This document shows, one piece after another, positions 47,293 to 57,944 of a DNA stretch of 64,000 bases. A program made the position numbers and the translations under genes. The stretch lies in the NCBI GenBank assembly GCA_011033025.1, contig WFMF01000037.1, forward strand, positions 124,001 through 188,000, written 5' to 3'. The notes below the pieces were generated by a model that saw only the letters and a list, made by a program, of their open reading frames with translations, had not been told where the DNA came from and made no database searches. The first letter of the stretch is position 1. Each line of letters begins with the position of its first letter. The stretch is from Beroe forskalii (lineage: Eukaryota; Ctenophora; Nuda; Beroida; Beroidae).

Positions 47293-50200
47293 ATGGAAAC
47301 TCAAATTTCGCCAATTGATAAATCCAATATCGTAACAATGAACACGAATGAACTTGAAGCCGCGCAACATACTCTCCCCAGCCTCCCGCCGTCTATTTCG
47401 TGCTCATCAAATCTTGCGAGTCCAAATACCACATCAGCTGACACGGACGAGAATAACGCGAACGTCGCGCAACAAACCCAACTCGGGCCCCCACAAATAA
47501 CCACGTGGTCTCCATTTACTACATCTAGTAATAACATCGCCCCCAGCCCCAATAACCCCACGCGGTTTAGTTCCTTGCTCGACGCCTCCGCTTCCGGGAA
47601 CAGCTATCCTGGTCGCTTCAAGATTAAAAGATCACAATCAACATTATTTTCCTTCAATAACTTTGAAATCAAACACAGTACTACTACTGAGCAAAAGGGG
47701 GCACAGGTATATCCCACCCTACAGACTGATGCACCACTTGTCAGACGTTGTCTGACCCCTACGCCTTCGGCGGGCGCGCGCGCGAAGCGCGCGCGTCCGT
47801 CTGACAATGCACCACATAAACGTTCCTGTAAGAACACCAACTCTGTGAAAAAAGTTGGGATAACAAATAAAATAGGGCAGAGCACTTTGACCCTTCTCAA
47901 CCCTGTTCAATTACAAAAAACAAATTCACCCAGACACACAAACCCATCTAGCCATGCTAAAGTCTTACATCCCCGTTTGGCTCGCGCGGCGCGCTCACAC
48001 ACCCATGCGGCCTTGGGAACATCTAGCTCGACACCTAAAGAGAAAAACGTTGCACTGCACAGGCAAACCCAACTCGGAATGACAAAGCCAAAAATATATC
48101 CTGATAAAAAGGTAGCTATCAAAGAAAAAATCACACAAACACCCACAAACTCCCCATTTAGAAGAAACATTTTTCCGGTCACTTTGCTAAATAATGACCA
48201 AAAAAATAACTCAAAAAACGCAAAACCAATAAACCAGGCTTTAAAAATGAGAAATCCCCTTCACAAGAGGCCTGAAGTACCCAACAAACCACAAATAATC
48301 AAGATTGGTCACACCAAAAAATCTAGCCCCTCAGAACCTAAACCAAAAAACCCACCAAAAGCCGACCCCCTCAGTAAGCAATGTTTTAAAGTGACCCCAG
48401 AAAACACGACAGAAAGTAACCGAGCAATCAAATCTCCCCCCACCAGACAAGACAAACTTACTGCCAAAATCCTAAAAGATTTTCTAAAAGCCCAAAAAAA
48501 GGAAACCAAAACCCCAATCACAATTACTACCTGCAAGCATGATAACTGCGTCTCACCTCACAAAAACAACCAACTACAGACAGGTACCGACAATTTGAAC
48601 CTGAATTCTGAACCTGAACTCGAAACTGAAATAAATAATGAAACAATCCCTACTATCCCAAAAACTAAGAAAAAGACCCAATCTCTTTTAACAGACATGA
48701 TGAAACCCAAAACGCAGAAACTATCCACAGGACTGTCTCCCCTGGACCCACATACCCCAAACCCAAAACCTAACACACATGATTTAAATTCTAAACCCCA
48801 AAACACATCAAATAAAGACAATTTACTGTTATTCAACCCAAACAATGCCCCACGTGACCCCAAGGAAATAAACACCCCAAAAAAGGATGATAACATAGTT
48901 AAAACCGACAAACACAAATTAAAAGTTCTAGAGCACATAAACAAACCAAAACATGCCAAAGACTACACCACAAAAACTCGAAACAATTATGGACCAAAAA
49001 CAAGAAACATGGAATTCACCCAGATAAATCTTCAACATGCACATGAACCATCACTAACACTGAAAGAAAATATCGAATACTCACTTGACACATCCCTACC
49101 CCATGCAATCTGTATACAGGAACCACTCTGCAATGTGTCCACCAAATGTCCCATGGACATCCCAGACACATACACATGTCACTATAAAGTAACCGAAAAC
49201 CATACGCCCAGAGCCATTATACACACCTCAAAAATTCTCCAAGAAAACTGCTTGTACCATGATGAATTCTCAGACCGTGACACATGCACAATCTCAATAA
49301 AGGATCCCTCAAATCAAAACAAAAGACTCTTCATATGCTCTTCATATATGCCTTACGAGAAAAAAATCAAAGAGGGCAAGTTTCTCAACCTTATCAACAA
49401 AGCAAACCAATCCAAACAAGGGGTAATCCTTTGTACAGATTCAAATGCCCAAAGCACCAGATGGGGAAACATTTTAACTAATAATAGAGGCAAACAACTT
49501 GAAGACATTGTTGATGACTACAACCTCACAATTCACAACAAATTTGACTCCCCTACCTGGTCCGCAAGGGGGAAAACCTCAACTATTGACCTTACTATCA
49601 CAAACATTTATGCCCCAACTATCCCCATTTGGAACTGCCATCTAAACATGTCTACATCTGATCACCACTACATCCAATTCTCTTTGAACACAAACTCACT
49701 TTACCAGCCTACTCTTCAAAGATATAACATGAAAAAATGTAACTGGGGCTTATATAAAGAAACACTAGACGAAATCACCCTCAATCCAGCCCTTGAAAAA
49801 ATCCCAAAAGACAAATGTGGCCTAGACTTCTGTACATTAAAACTAACAAATCTCATGAAAAAAGCACTTGACAATTCATGCCCAAAAATAAAACACAAAT
49901 TACACCCAAAAAAGAGACCCTCAGAGACTCTAAGTGCACTAGAAAGGATCATAACCAAGAAACAGATGAAAACTAAAACAAAAAAGAAACATCAGGAAAA
50001 AAGAAGACAAATTAATGAATTAAAATATAACTACAAGAAAGGCAAAAAGTCATTTGCCAAACTTATCAAAAAGGCAAGAAACAAATCATGGAAGAAATTT
50101 GCATCAAATATCGAATCAGTAAACGAAACTTCACGATTAACAAAAATCCTCAACAAAGGATATACAAGCCCACTTGGAACTCTCAAAAACAAAGACGGCA

Positions 50201-52791
50201 ACATCACCCAGTCCCCAATAGAGACTCTCACTGCATTAGCTGATGACCTTCTTGGTGAAGAAAGTCCCAAGAAACCCAACCAAAAAAAGGAGCAAAATTT
50301 GGACATTGAAGATATCAAAAAATTCATCAACCCCCAAAGACTACAAAAAGCCATCAATCTACTCAAAAAGAATAAATCACCTGGACATGATGGAATAACG
50401 AATGAAATGATCAAAAACTCTCCATCTAAAATCCAGGACTGTCTACTTAATCTATTCATTGCAAGTATTTACCACGAACATATCCCCCTCACATGGCAAA
50501 TCGCAAATTCTGCAATTATCGCAAAACCAGGCAAGGAAGACTACTCTAAAACCAAATCGTATAGAATAATATCTCTCACATCTAACCTCCTTAAACTACT
50601 AGAAACACTAGTCTTATGGCACCTTCAAGATGATCTCAAGATTGAAGAATCACTTAACCCAAACCAATATGGCTTCCGCAGTGGTCACTCAACAGAAGCA
50701 ATAATAACAAAAGTAGTAAACAAGATTCAAACAGCCCTTAAACATGGAGATCATGCACTTGGTATATTCTTAGATATACAAGGAGCATTTGACAACCTTC
50801 CAAGCCAAACCATAAAGGAAACATTAGATGAGACGAAAGCCAAAGGTAAGATAAGCAACTGGATAACTAATATGGTTAGCAATAGATACATTGTACTCCA
50901 ATTAGCTAACGAAAACATAATCAGACTTATCCCTAAAGGTTGCCCACAAGGGGGAGTCCTTTCTCCATTTCTCTGGAACCTAGTGGTAAACGATCTCCTC
51001 AATCACTTCAAAGGACTAGAAAACCTATTGGCCTTTGCTGATGACCTTCTTATACTACACACTGGTTCAGACAGAGACACCATCCTAGAAACTGCTGCCC
51101 TGTACATAAAAAAGATCAATTCTTGGTGCAACTCAAAAGGACTAGAAATAAGTGCTGTCAAAACTCAAATAGTATTCTGGACCAGAAACAACTTAATCAA
51201 GAAACCCATAAACATAAAAATAAATAAAATATCCATTGATATAAGTAAAACAGCCAAATATCTAGGTGTCACCCTAGATGATAGACTCAATTGGAAGGAA
51301 CACATTGAACAACAAATCAAAAAATGTAAAAACATTTTCTTTGCTTGTAAAAAAGCTATTGGCAAAACCTGGGGCCTAAAAGCTCATACCACCATATGGA
51401 TATACAATGCAATTATACTACCTAAAATAAGCTATGGAGCAGCTGCCTGGGGATTGTCACCTAATAAAGTACTTAGAGACAAGCTACTCACTCTCCAGAA
51501 TCTAATATTAAAATCAGCCCTTCGCTCCGCTTCGAGTACCCCAAGAATAGCAAACTCGATCATTTCAAACAGCCTACCACTAGACCTCTACCTAAAACAA
51601 AAGTGCCTAACCAGATGTGCTTCCCTCATTGCCGAAAACCACTGGACACTTAAAACACAAACTCACCGAAAAACTAACTACAAAACACACATGGAAATAG
51701 CTGATGGTGAACTTAGAAGAATCCTGGGCAAATTATATCATGAAATTTCAGACAAAATAAGACCTATTCTAAATATAGAACAAAAATTTTCAACTCATAT
51801 TACTCAAAGGAAGAAATTTAAAGTCAGCACTAAAGAAAACTCAATACAGATCTACACAGATGGCTCAAAAGACTCAAACAAGAACACAGGCTATGGTTAC
51901 CACATTGTTTATGATAATGCAGGATACTCAGGAATAGGTAAGCTCAACAATTCTAACTCAGTCTTCCAAGCCGAATCTCACTGCATCACTGTCAGCGCAC
52001 AAAAACTCCTCTCATGGAACACACAGAACAAAAACATAATATTCTACAGTGACTCCCAAGCCACTATTAAAGCTCTTCAAAAAACCAAAATAACATCTGA
52101 AACCATTAAGATTTGCAATGACATACTCAATAACCTAGCCAGCCAAAACAATCAAGTATCCATTAACTGGATTCCAGGACACAGTAACCATGATGGAAAT
52201 GAAATTGCAGACTCACTTGCAAAAATGGGAAGCCACTCTGACAACCTTAATGATAACATCAAAGTACCACACAAAACAATTATATCCAAGCTGAAAAACT
52301 ACTATACTGAAGCCCACCTAAATAGATGGCATATCAACAACCTCCATCACGACTGTTCTTACCCCATTAACTGTTTACTCAAAAAATGCAATTTCAACCT
52401 CCCTAAATTAAGCTACATAATATTTAAACTCTCAACTAAATCCCTGAGAATTCTACTCAAAATAATAACTGGCCACAACAACCTCAATGCTCATCTCTAC
52501 AGAATGAACATGGCCCTAGAACCAATTTGTGAATACTGCGACCTCCACAACTCAGGTGTCGACCCAATTTTCTGCCCAGATGAAACAGCAATACACATAA
52601 TAGAAGACTGCCCAGCCTTTTCCATACAAAGAATTCGGCACTTCCAAGACTTCAAAATCAAACTAGAGGATATCATAGGTAGCAACAAACCACTCTCCAC
52701 AACACTCCGTAGCCTCATAAACTTTTGTAACAAATCTGAATGCTTTAACAAAATCCCACAATTCACTGAGCCTATATCACCAAGAAGATAA
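47293..52791 (+). CDS. Element E ORF2: endonuclease-RT-RNase H polyprotein
   Basis: 1832 codons, uninterrupted, from ATG 47293. Residues 1-570 are low complexity (Lys/Thr/Pro/Asn-rich) with repeated Q-[ST]-x-L motifs. The endonuclease (about 572-795) has MEFTQINLQH, CIQEPL, ICSSYMPYE, LCTDSNAQS and STSDHHYIQ. The RT (about 1010-1290) has YRIISLTSNLLKLLE, motif A GIFLDIQGAFDNL (about 1157), motif B GCPQGGVLSPFLWN (about 1216) and motif C AFADDLLIL (about 1249). RNase H (about 1518-1645) has IYTDGSKDS, FQAESH, FYSDSQA and WIPGHSNHDGNEIAD, so all four acidic positions are present. The C-terminus has a Cys/His cluster (CEYC ... C ... H...C, about 1747-1774). The product would nick, reverse transcribe and remove RNA. 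Full integrity suggests recent activity. Confidence 0.9.
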   Translation: METQISPIDKSNIVTMNTNELEAAQHTLPSLPPSISCSSNLASPNTTSADTDENNANVAQQTQLGPPQITTWSPFTTSSNNIAPSPNNPTRFSSLLDASASGNSYPGRFKIKRSQSTLFSFNNFEIKHSTTTEQKGAQVYPTLQTDAPLVRRCLTPTPSAGARAKRARPSDNAPHKRSCKNTNSVKKVGITNKIGQSTLTLLNPVQLQKTNSPRHTNPSSHAKVLHPRLARAARSHTHAALGTSSSTPKEKNVALHRQTQLGMTKPKIYPDKKVAIKEKITQTPTNSPFRRNIFPVTLLNNDQKNNSKNAKPINQALKMRNPLHKRPEVPNKPQIIKIGHTKKSSPSEPKPKNPPKADPLSKQCFKVTPENTTESNRAIKSPPTRQDKLTAKILKDFLKAQKKETKTPITITTCKHDNCVSPHKNNQLQTGTDNLNLNSEPELETEINNETIPTIPKTKKKTQSLLTDMMKPKTQKLSTGLSPLDPHTPNPKPNTHDLNSKPQNTSNKDNLLLFNPNNAPRDPKEINTPKKDDNIVKTDKHKLKVLEHINKPKHAKDYTTKTRNNYGPKTRNMEFTQINLQHAHEPSLTLKENIEYSLDTSLPHAICIQEPLCNVSTKCPMDIPDTYTCHYKVTENHTPRAIIHTSKILQENCLYHDEFSDRDTCTISIKDPSNQNKRLFICSSYMPYEKKIKEGKFLNLINKANQSKQGVILCTDSNAQSTRWGNILTNNRGKQLEDIVDDYNLTIHNKFDSPTWSARGKTSTIDLTITNIYAPTIPIWNCHLNMSTSDHHYIQFSLNTNSLYQPTLQRYNMKKCNWGLYKETLDEITLNPALEKIPKDKCGLDFCTLKLTNLMKKALDNSCPKIKHKLHPKKRPSETLSALERIITKKQMKTKTKKKHQEKRRQINELKYNYKKGKKSFAKLIKKARNKSWKKFASNIESVNETSRLTKILNKGYTSPLGTLKNKDGNITQSPIETLTALADDLLGEESPKKPNQKKEQNLDIEDIKKFINPQRLQKAINLLKKNKSPGHDGITNEMIKNSPSKIQDCLLNLFIASIYHEHIPLTWQIANSAIIAKPGKEDYSKTKSYRIISLTSNLLKLLETLVLWHLQDDLKIEESLNPNQYGFRSGHSTEAIITKVVNKIQTALKHGDHALGIFLDIQGAFDNLPSQTIKETLDETKAKGKISNWITNMVSNRYIVLQLANENIIRLIPKGCPQGGVLSPFLWNLVVNDLLNHFKGLENLLAFADDLLILHTGSDRDTILETAALYIKKINSWCNSKGLEISAVKTQIVFWTRNNLIKKPINIKINKISIDISKTAKYLGVTLDDRLNWKEHIEQQIKKCKNIFFACKKAIGKTWGLKAHTTIWIYNAIILPKISYGAAAWGLSPNKVLRDKLLTLQNLILKSALRSASSTPRIANSIISNSLPLDLYLKQKCLTRCASLIAENHWTLKTQTHRKTNYKTHMEIADGELRRILGKLYHEISDKIRPILNIEQKFSTHITQRKKFKVSTKENSIQIYTDGSKDSNKNTGYGYHIVYDNAGYSGIGKLNNSNSVFQAESHCITVSAQKLLSWNTQNKNIIFYSDSQATIKALQKTKITSETIKICNDILNNLASQNNQVSINWIPGHSNHDGNEIADSLAKMGSHSDNLNDNIKVPHKTIISKLKNYYTEAHLNRWHINNLHHDCSYPINCLLKKCNFNLPKLSYIIFKLSTKSLRILLKIITGHNNLNAHLYRMNMALEPICEYCDLHNSGVDPIFCPDETAIHIIEDCPAFSIQRIRHFQDFKIKLEDIIGSNKPLSTTLRSLINFCNKSECFNKIPQFTEPISPRR
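47768..47802. repeat. CG-rich hairpin inside element E ORF2
   Basis: GCGCGCGCG-AAG-CGCGCGCG, encoding an Ala/Arg/Lys-rich stretch. The surrounding coding sequence is AC-rich, so this stands out. Confidence 0.7.
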
Positions 52792-53286
52792 ACCAACAAC
52801 AACAACAGCAACACCAATAGCAACAGCAGCAACAAATCATACCACCATCAAACAATCTCCTATTTCTCTGCTCCAGGCAGTAACCTGGAACTGGGCCTTG
52901 CCCATTGAGCCCAGTTAAATCAAAATCGATGGGAATATGATTTACACAGTCTGGTTGAGTCAGGCCTCCCCGTGACTCATCTGGACGAAGGGAGGTGGTA
53001 CATAGCCACCTCCGGCTGATCTCCGACCTAATCTGCAGGCAAGCACTGACTTGTTTTGCAGTCTGTTTGAAGCCAGGGCGTTGGTGGCTTGCTGGTCCAG
53101 TGAGGTCCTGGACGGGTAGGCTACTCTCAGCCCAGGATATCTCCGGCAGTCGGGTGGCCTGAAAAACCACCCAGGAGTTCACACCCTTCGCCTAGTGTAC
53201 TAGGGACAGTCTCCATGCTCAGCATGGCTGCCACCGGCCTGGTTGATTAAACCGACTGTGGCCGTTTTACTAAGACTAAGACTAAT
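52792..53286 (+). other. Element E 3' UTR and tail
   Basis: Starts with a CAA/CAG-rich run (52786-52838), then GC-rich sequence with a small stem GAGGTGG...CCACCTC (about 52991-53013), and ends in ACTAAGACTAAGACTAAT. Confidence 0.6.
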
Positions 53287-54289
53287 CCTGCAACAGTGAC
53301 ACTGGGCTTCCAATGCTTGTGACGTCGAAATATTTAGTCTTCAATGACAATCTGTGAAATGATGCGAGAATGTGCAAGACATTGATGCCTATGCTTGTTA
53401 CATGTTGCGATGTCTAAATGCTCCTGTGGTGAAACTGGTAAGTTCCTTACCATAATACCAGCCCCCTATTCCCCTATCCCCTCTACCCGCCCCCACTGAA
53501 CCCCAATGGCCCCCCACCCCAGGGTCACAAAATATGTGTGCAAGTGGTTGACACTTGGTGGACCCTAGGGTCATAAAGCTTTAAAATGTGTGCAAGTGGC
53601 TGACACTTGGTGTGGTTTGCAATAAAATGAGTGGTTTTATACAGATATATGTATATTATTTAATTACTTGCCCAAACAAACATCAAAAATTTTCTGAACT
53701 TATGCCAAAGATTTCCAATTTGATTGCATTTGTCCGCTACTTTTCTAATTGAATAGATGCTTAGTATAAGAACTAGAATATAACTGAGTGAAGAGCTAAG
53801 AGCTAACTATAGAACAACAGCCCTTTTTACTTAATTTTCAAAGTTACACTCAGCTTCAAATTTAATCAGGCATTCTTTATATCTTTTATTAACACTTTAA
53901 ATATGGTACACCTTAATCTTGGCACCTTCAATACCTAAATACTAATATCACATATGCTACTTATGTTTGTTTGGCAAGGGTGGAAGTTGTACAATATAAT
54001 TTGATTTATAAATGTTGCAAATATTAATTTTGTCTTTTACTAATTTTGTCTTTTACTAAATAAATCATTAAAATGATCCATCATTTGAGTTAGACAGCTC
54101 CAGTTTGATCTGAAACAGCGTTGTTTCTCAGTTTGCAGGTTGTTGGATTTACGATGGTGCGCCATGTGTTTTCTGACAACTCTTTTGTACACTTTCAACA
54201 CCATTTCCATTTAAGTACTTAGCAATTATTTTTCTCTACTTCTCTGTTACAATCCATCTTAAATTGATTCTTTTTAAATTATTTAAAAG
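53287..54289. other. Intergenic, nothing recognised
   Basis: Mixed composition with a C-rich stretch at 53460-53525 and AT-rich after 53600. There is a direct repeat of AATTTTGTCTTTTACTAA near 54030-54060. No coding signal. Confidence 0.4.
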
Positions 54290-55018
54290 TCATGACCAAA
54301 GTCTGTGCAACTTTCCTAGGTCCTTCCTAGACTGATAATTGCCTAAATTATCAGTCATGAGAACCAAAAAATGGTTTTTGGCCCATAACTCATTTTCTGA
54401 GCATTTTAGAGCATAATGTTTATTGACAAGTCGTAAAATAAACAATATGATTGTGTTTTGTTTGAGGTTAGAATGAAGTCTGTACGACCTTTCTAAGCCG
54501 AAATATGATGGTTACCCAAATTATGAGTCACGAGAGCCCAAAAATGGGTTTTTGGCCCATAACTGACTTCTGAGCATTTTAGAGCATATGTTTGTTTAAC
54601 AAGTCGTATATAAAACACGATGATTGCGATTCGTTTGAGGTATGAACGAAGTCTGCACAACCTTTCTAAGCCGAAATATGATAATTGCCCAAATCATGAG
54701 TCGCGAGAGCCCAAAAATGGGTTTTTTGGCCCATAACTCATTTTCTGAGCATTTTAGAGCATATGTTTATTAACAAGTCGTATATAAACATGATGATTGC
54801 AATTCGTTTGAGCTAAGAACAAAGTCTGTGCGACCTTCCTAAGCCAAGATATGGAATTTCAGTTTATGCGATGATGACTGGAAAAAGGGCGTGGCCCAAA
54901 AATGGGGCGAGCCCCATCTGAAAAAAGTTGTCTCCCGGACTTTTTCATTCTAAATGGTCTAAGGAAGGTATAACAAGTGTCCATAGAACTCTAACAATTT
55001 TTGCAGACAAATGTGCAT
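54290..55018. repeat. S element, second copy, inverted
   Basis: About four units of ~172 bp carrying TTTTTGGCCCATAACTCATT and GACCTTTCTAAGCCGAAATA, the reverse complement of the units at 36588-37330. It ends GCAGACAAATGTGCATAACTTACCAGACTA near 55004-55033, matching the inverted start of the other copy. Confidence 0.8.
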
Positions 55019-55029
55019 AACTTACCAGA

Positions 55030-55105
55030 CTATTATATTTCATTGATTTTAGAAGAAGAGTATTCCAAAGTTTGGGACCACTCTTCTCAAAAGATTGTTC
55101 ACCAT
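55030..55105 (-). pseudogene. CR1/L2-like ORF2 C-terminal scrap
   Basis: The minus strand encodes YGEQSFEKSGPKLWNTLL, matching the tail motif of CR1/L2 ORF2 proteins (compare SFSVIGPKLMNRLP in element B). It is cut off by the S element end. Confidence 0.65.
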
Positions 55106-56929
55106 AATGTGAAATATGTTAGGATCTGTATTGATAGTATTGAATATTTTACGATAGTAATTCGAATATTGATCTTTGAACTAACCATACTATCCTACTA
55201 TATATAGCAAGTACCATGTTGAAGATCAGACTGAAGTGTTCCGGAGTGGAAGGCATGTGGTAAGGGAGACGTGCAGAAGGACACGGCTGCAGACAGTGAC
55301 AGGAGACAGTAGCAGTCGACGGTGCAAGGCACGAGGTTCGTGTCCGTGGTGAGATCGGCTAGGTGAAGTCTCAGAGGGTCTGCGGTAGTCTGAGCTGGTT
55401 GGTGCTGGTGGACTCTTAGTCGGAGGAGTACTCGTGTGTGTCATGAGGGTACTGGACCGATAAGGGTTAGTGATAGTTAGTGTGTTAGTTTGTCCGTCTG
55501 TTCGTTTTCTACTGTTCATATATTCATTCGATATACTTTTTATACTCTATTGATATCCTTTCCCGGTGTGACTGAGATCACTTCTCAGGTCCTTCAGTTA
55601 CTGGTTAACTGGTTGAAGTGTGCTGACTGTATATACCTACAACGTGCAGTACGTTTACAGCAGCTGTGAAGGTCTTAACTCAGTGAGTTGAAGCAGTATC
55701 TATAACCTACTGAAGTGTGCGTCGTGCAGTGAAGTTACGACAAGTTTGTTATCAAGTCATCCAGCGTAATCGCGCAATCTTAACAGAAGATTAATATCAG
55801 GAGATTAAGTTATTGAGAGTTAATATTGATATTGATATTGAAAACCCCGGAGGGGCACCACTAAGGGCTTTGAAACTTTATTACAATATACGTAAATCCA
55901 TAATTGCAGAATATCAAAAACAAAGTGAATAAAAAAAACTTAAAAAGTGTCGCGCAAACGTCATTAAATTTAAAAGCAATACACCTAAACACATACATCA
56001 TGTTATAAGCATTTTTCAAATTTCGGAAAGATCATCCCACAAAATAAACCGTAGAAATCAAATCAGTTCAAATATATTTGGTTGAGCTACAAGTATCATA
56101 TCATTATTATAAATATAATCATGGTGCGTGCGTGCGTGATTACTCGATTATAATCATGGTGGCCGTTCGCCGCGTTTGTAATTTTGTAATCATTGTCTGT
56201 ATCGTAGTGGCAGTCAAAAGATGTTTGTGCGTGTGCTCTGCTGTGAATTAGCGATAAAGTCGGTAAATGGTCAGTGATAATATGTGTGGTGGTGCTACTA
56301 TACTTACTTCGTTACCTATTCATTTAGTCCGGCTTGATAAAACTGTGTTTGGTTGCGTTTCCTACTACTTGTTCTGATGCCTGGTGTGTTGTGAAGAATG
56401 AAGTCAGGCCATGAGTCAGATTCACCTTTATTTTGCTCATGGCTGTAAGTTTGAGGCTGTTTTTGTAGATATTTAGGGAAAGCAGACTGCTTGGAGATGT
56501 CGCGTCAATATTAAATTGGCTCATTGCCAACAAGGGGCCTTTAAAGAAGAATGATTTTTTGTAGTTGTTATCAAATTATTGAACTGAACTTAATGATATG
56601 ATATTATAAGATTGTTGATTGTAGAAGTTACGTGACTTACAGTGCCGCGTAGTCAGTGAGCGCAGTTGAGAGACCGCGAAGTCGAGAGTGTTTCGTGTTG
56701 TGTGCTGAGTTCTGAGAGCAGTGTTCTGAGAGCAGTGTGTGCAAGAGTTGTGTACGGTGGTGTGTTCTGCAGGTTCAAGTAGATTGCGGAATATAGTTAT
56801 ATCATATTGATATATTTGCATTCCTTAACATCCTTAACCCTTTGTAGATCCGGACGAGTTTGTTTTACTTTGTCTAACCCTCTTATCTCCCATTTTCCCC
56901 ATTTATAACAAAATAACTCTAGGTTCATG
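55106..56929. other. Non-coding, nothing recognised
   Basis: Several 60-100 codon frames but none with a recognisable motif. AT-rich with GA/GT-rich parts near 55230-55500. Confidence 0.4.
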
Positions 56930-57090
56930 AAGATAAATTGAGTGACTGTAATCAGCATATCTGAACATAGACATCAAGTAGCTGGGCCCAAGCCCATTTA
57001 AACATTTATAAACGAGGAGGAGTAATTTAAACTGAATTCGAAACTTAATAGGTAACCAGTGAAGTTTGCCAAGATGGTCATGCTTGTAGA
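56930..57090 (-). pseudogene. CR1/L2-like ORF2 C-terminal scrap
   Basis: The minus strand encodes YKHDHLGKLHWLPIKFRIQF followed by KLLLLVYKCLNGLGPSYL, the conserved block after the RT in CR1/L2 elements (compare YKHDHLKNDLNDLHWLSIKK in element B). The flanks are too decayed to follow. Confidence 0.8.
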
Positions 57091-57944
57091 GGGGAGAAGG
57101 AAGGATATTTTTAGAAGGATATTTTTAGAAGGAAGGATATTTTTAGTATATGTGCTGTAAAAATTGATATAATTATTAACACATAATGCTTTATGGTGTG
57201 ACTCATTTGGATTTGGCTGTTCTTACATAGTATTTCTCATGAAATCGTGTCCAGGTTCAAGTCCAAAGTTGGAGAAAAGTCTTGCAGATCGATGTGTTTC
57301 AAAGGATTCATTCTTTAATATGCTTTATGAAATGTTTCTTCAAGACATCAATCAGAAATTACACTAAATTTTTTGAAAAAATCTCCGAAGAGAATGAAAT
57401 AATATAAATATATTCTGAGAAAGCACTAGAGGTGCATCACCAATAGTGTATCACAATTTCACAAAGCAACATCAATATAATTCAAGTTTAAAAAGTAAAA
57501 TAAAAATATATTATAAGTCCTGATCATTATAAATTATTCAAGTGTTCAAAAAAAACAATCCCTGTCAATTACACTAAATTGCATACTTTAATTTTTGTAA
57601 AATAAAATTAAAGTATTTAGGGTTATTTCCTAAAGTAAATAAATAAATTTTTGCCATACAACAACACAATTGCAATTGCTCGCAACAATTATGCTTTCAT
57701 GATGTACCCTAACAAGGTACTCAAATTATAAAATAAAATAAAATAAATGGTTTTGATAAGCACATCAACACTGTTTTCATAAAAACCAATAAGTTAACCC
57801 ATTAATGACGAGACATAGATCTGATTAAGATAGAAACTTGCAATTTTTAGGATTGAAAACATTTTTCCTAAATCTTTTGTTGCTATCATTTTCAGATGCA
57901 CAAAAAGCGACTTATTGAAGAGTGAATCTGTCACGTTTACGGAC
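57091..57944. other. AT-rich non-coding
   Basis: A tandem AAGGATATTTTTAGAAGG unit occurs near 57107-57145. Otherwise nothing recognised. Confidence 0.4.

Larger units (their letters stand above)
39906..53286 (+). mobile_element. Element E: putative ~13.4-kb retrotransposon (monomers, spliced gene, EN-RT-RNase H)
   Basis: The whole block is noticeably C-rich on the plus strand compared with both flanks. It consists of 5' tandem monomers (40250-42660), a leader, a four-exon gene (44264-46758), a 1832-codon ORF (47293-52791), and a GC-rich 3' UTR ending in ACTAAGACTAAGACTAAT (53269-53286). Grouping these into one element is inference from composition, orientation and order; the 3' end is clearer than the 5' end. 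No target duplication was found. Domain order endonuclease-RT-RNase H points to the I/Jockey side of non-LTR elements. Confidence 0.6.

Noticed and set aside
47604..48959. Several 75-133 codon minus-strand frames
   Set aside because: Shadows of the AC-rich, stop-poor N-terminal coding region of element E ORF2.
56324..56821. Short minus-strand frames of 69 and 81 codons
   Set aside because: No motif; low-information Ser/Thr/His-rich sequence.
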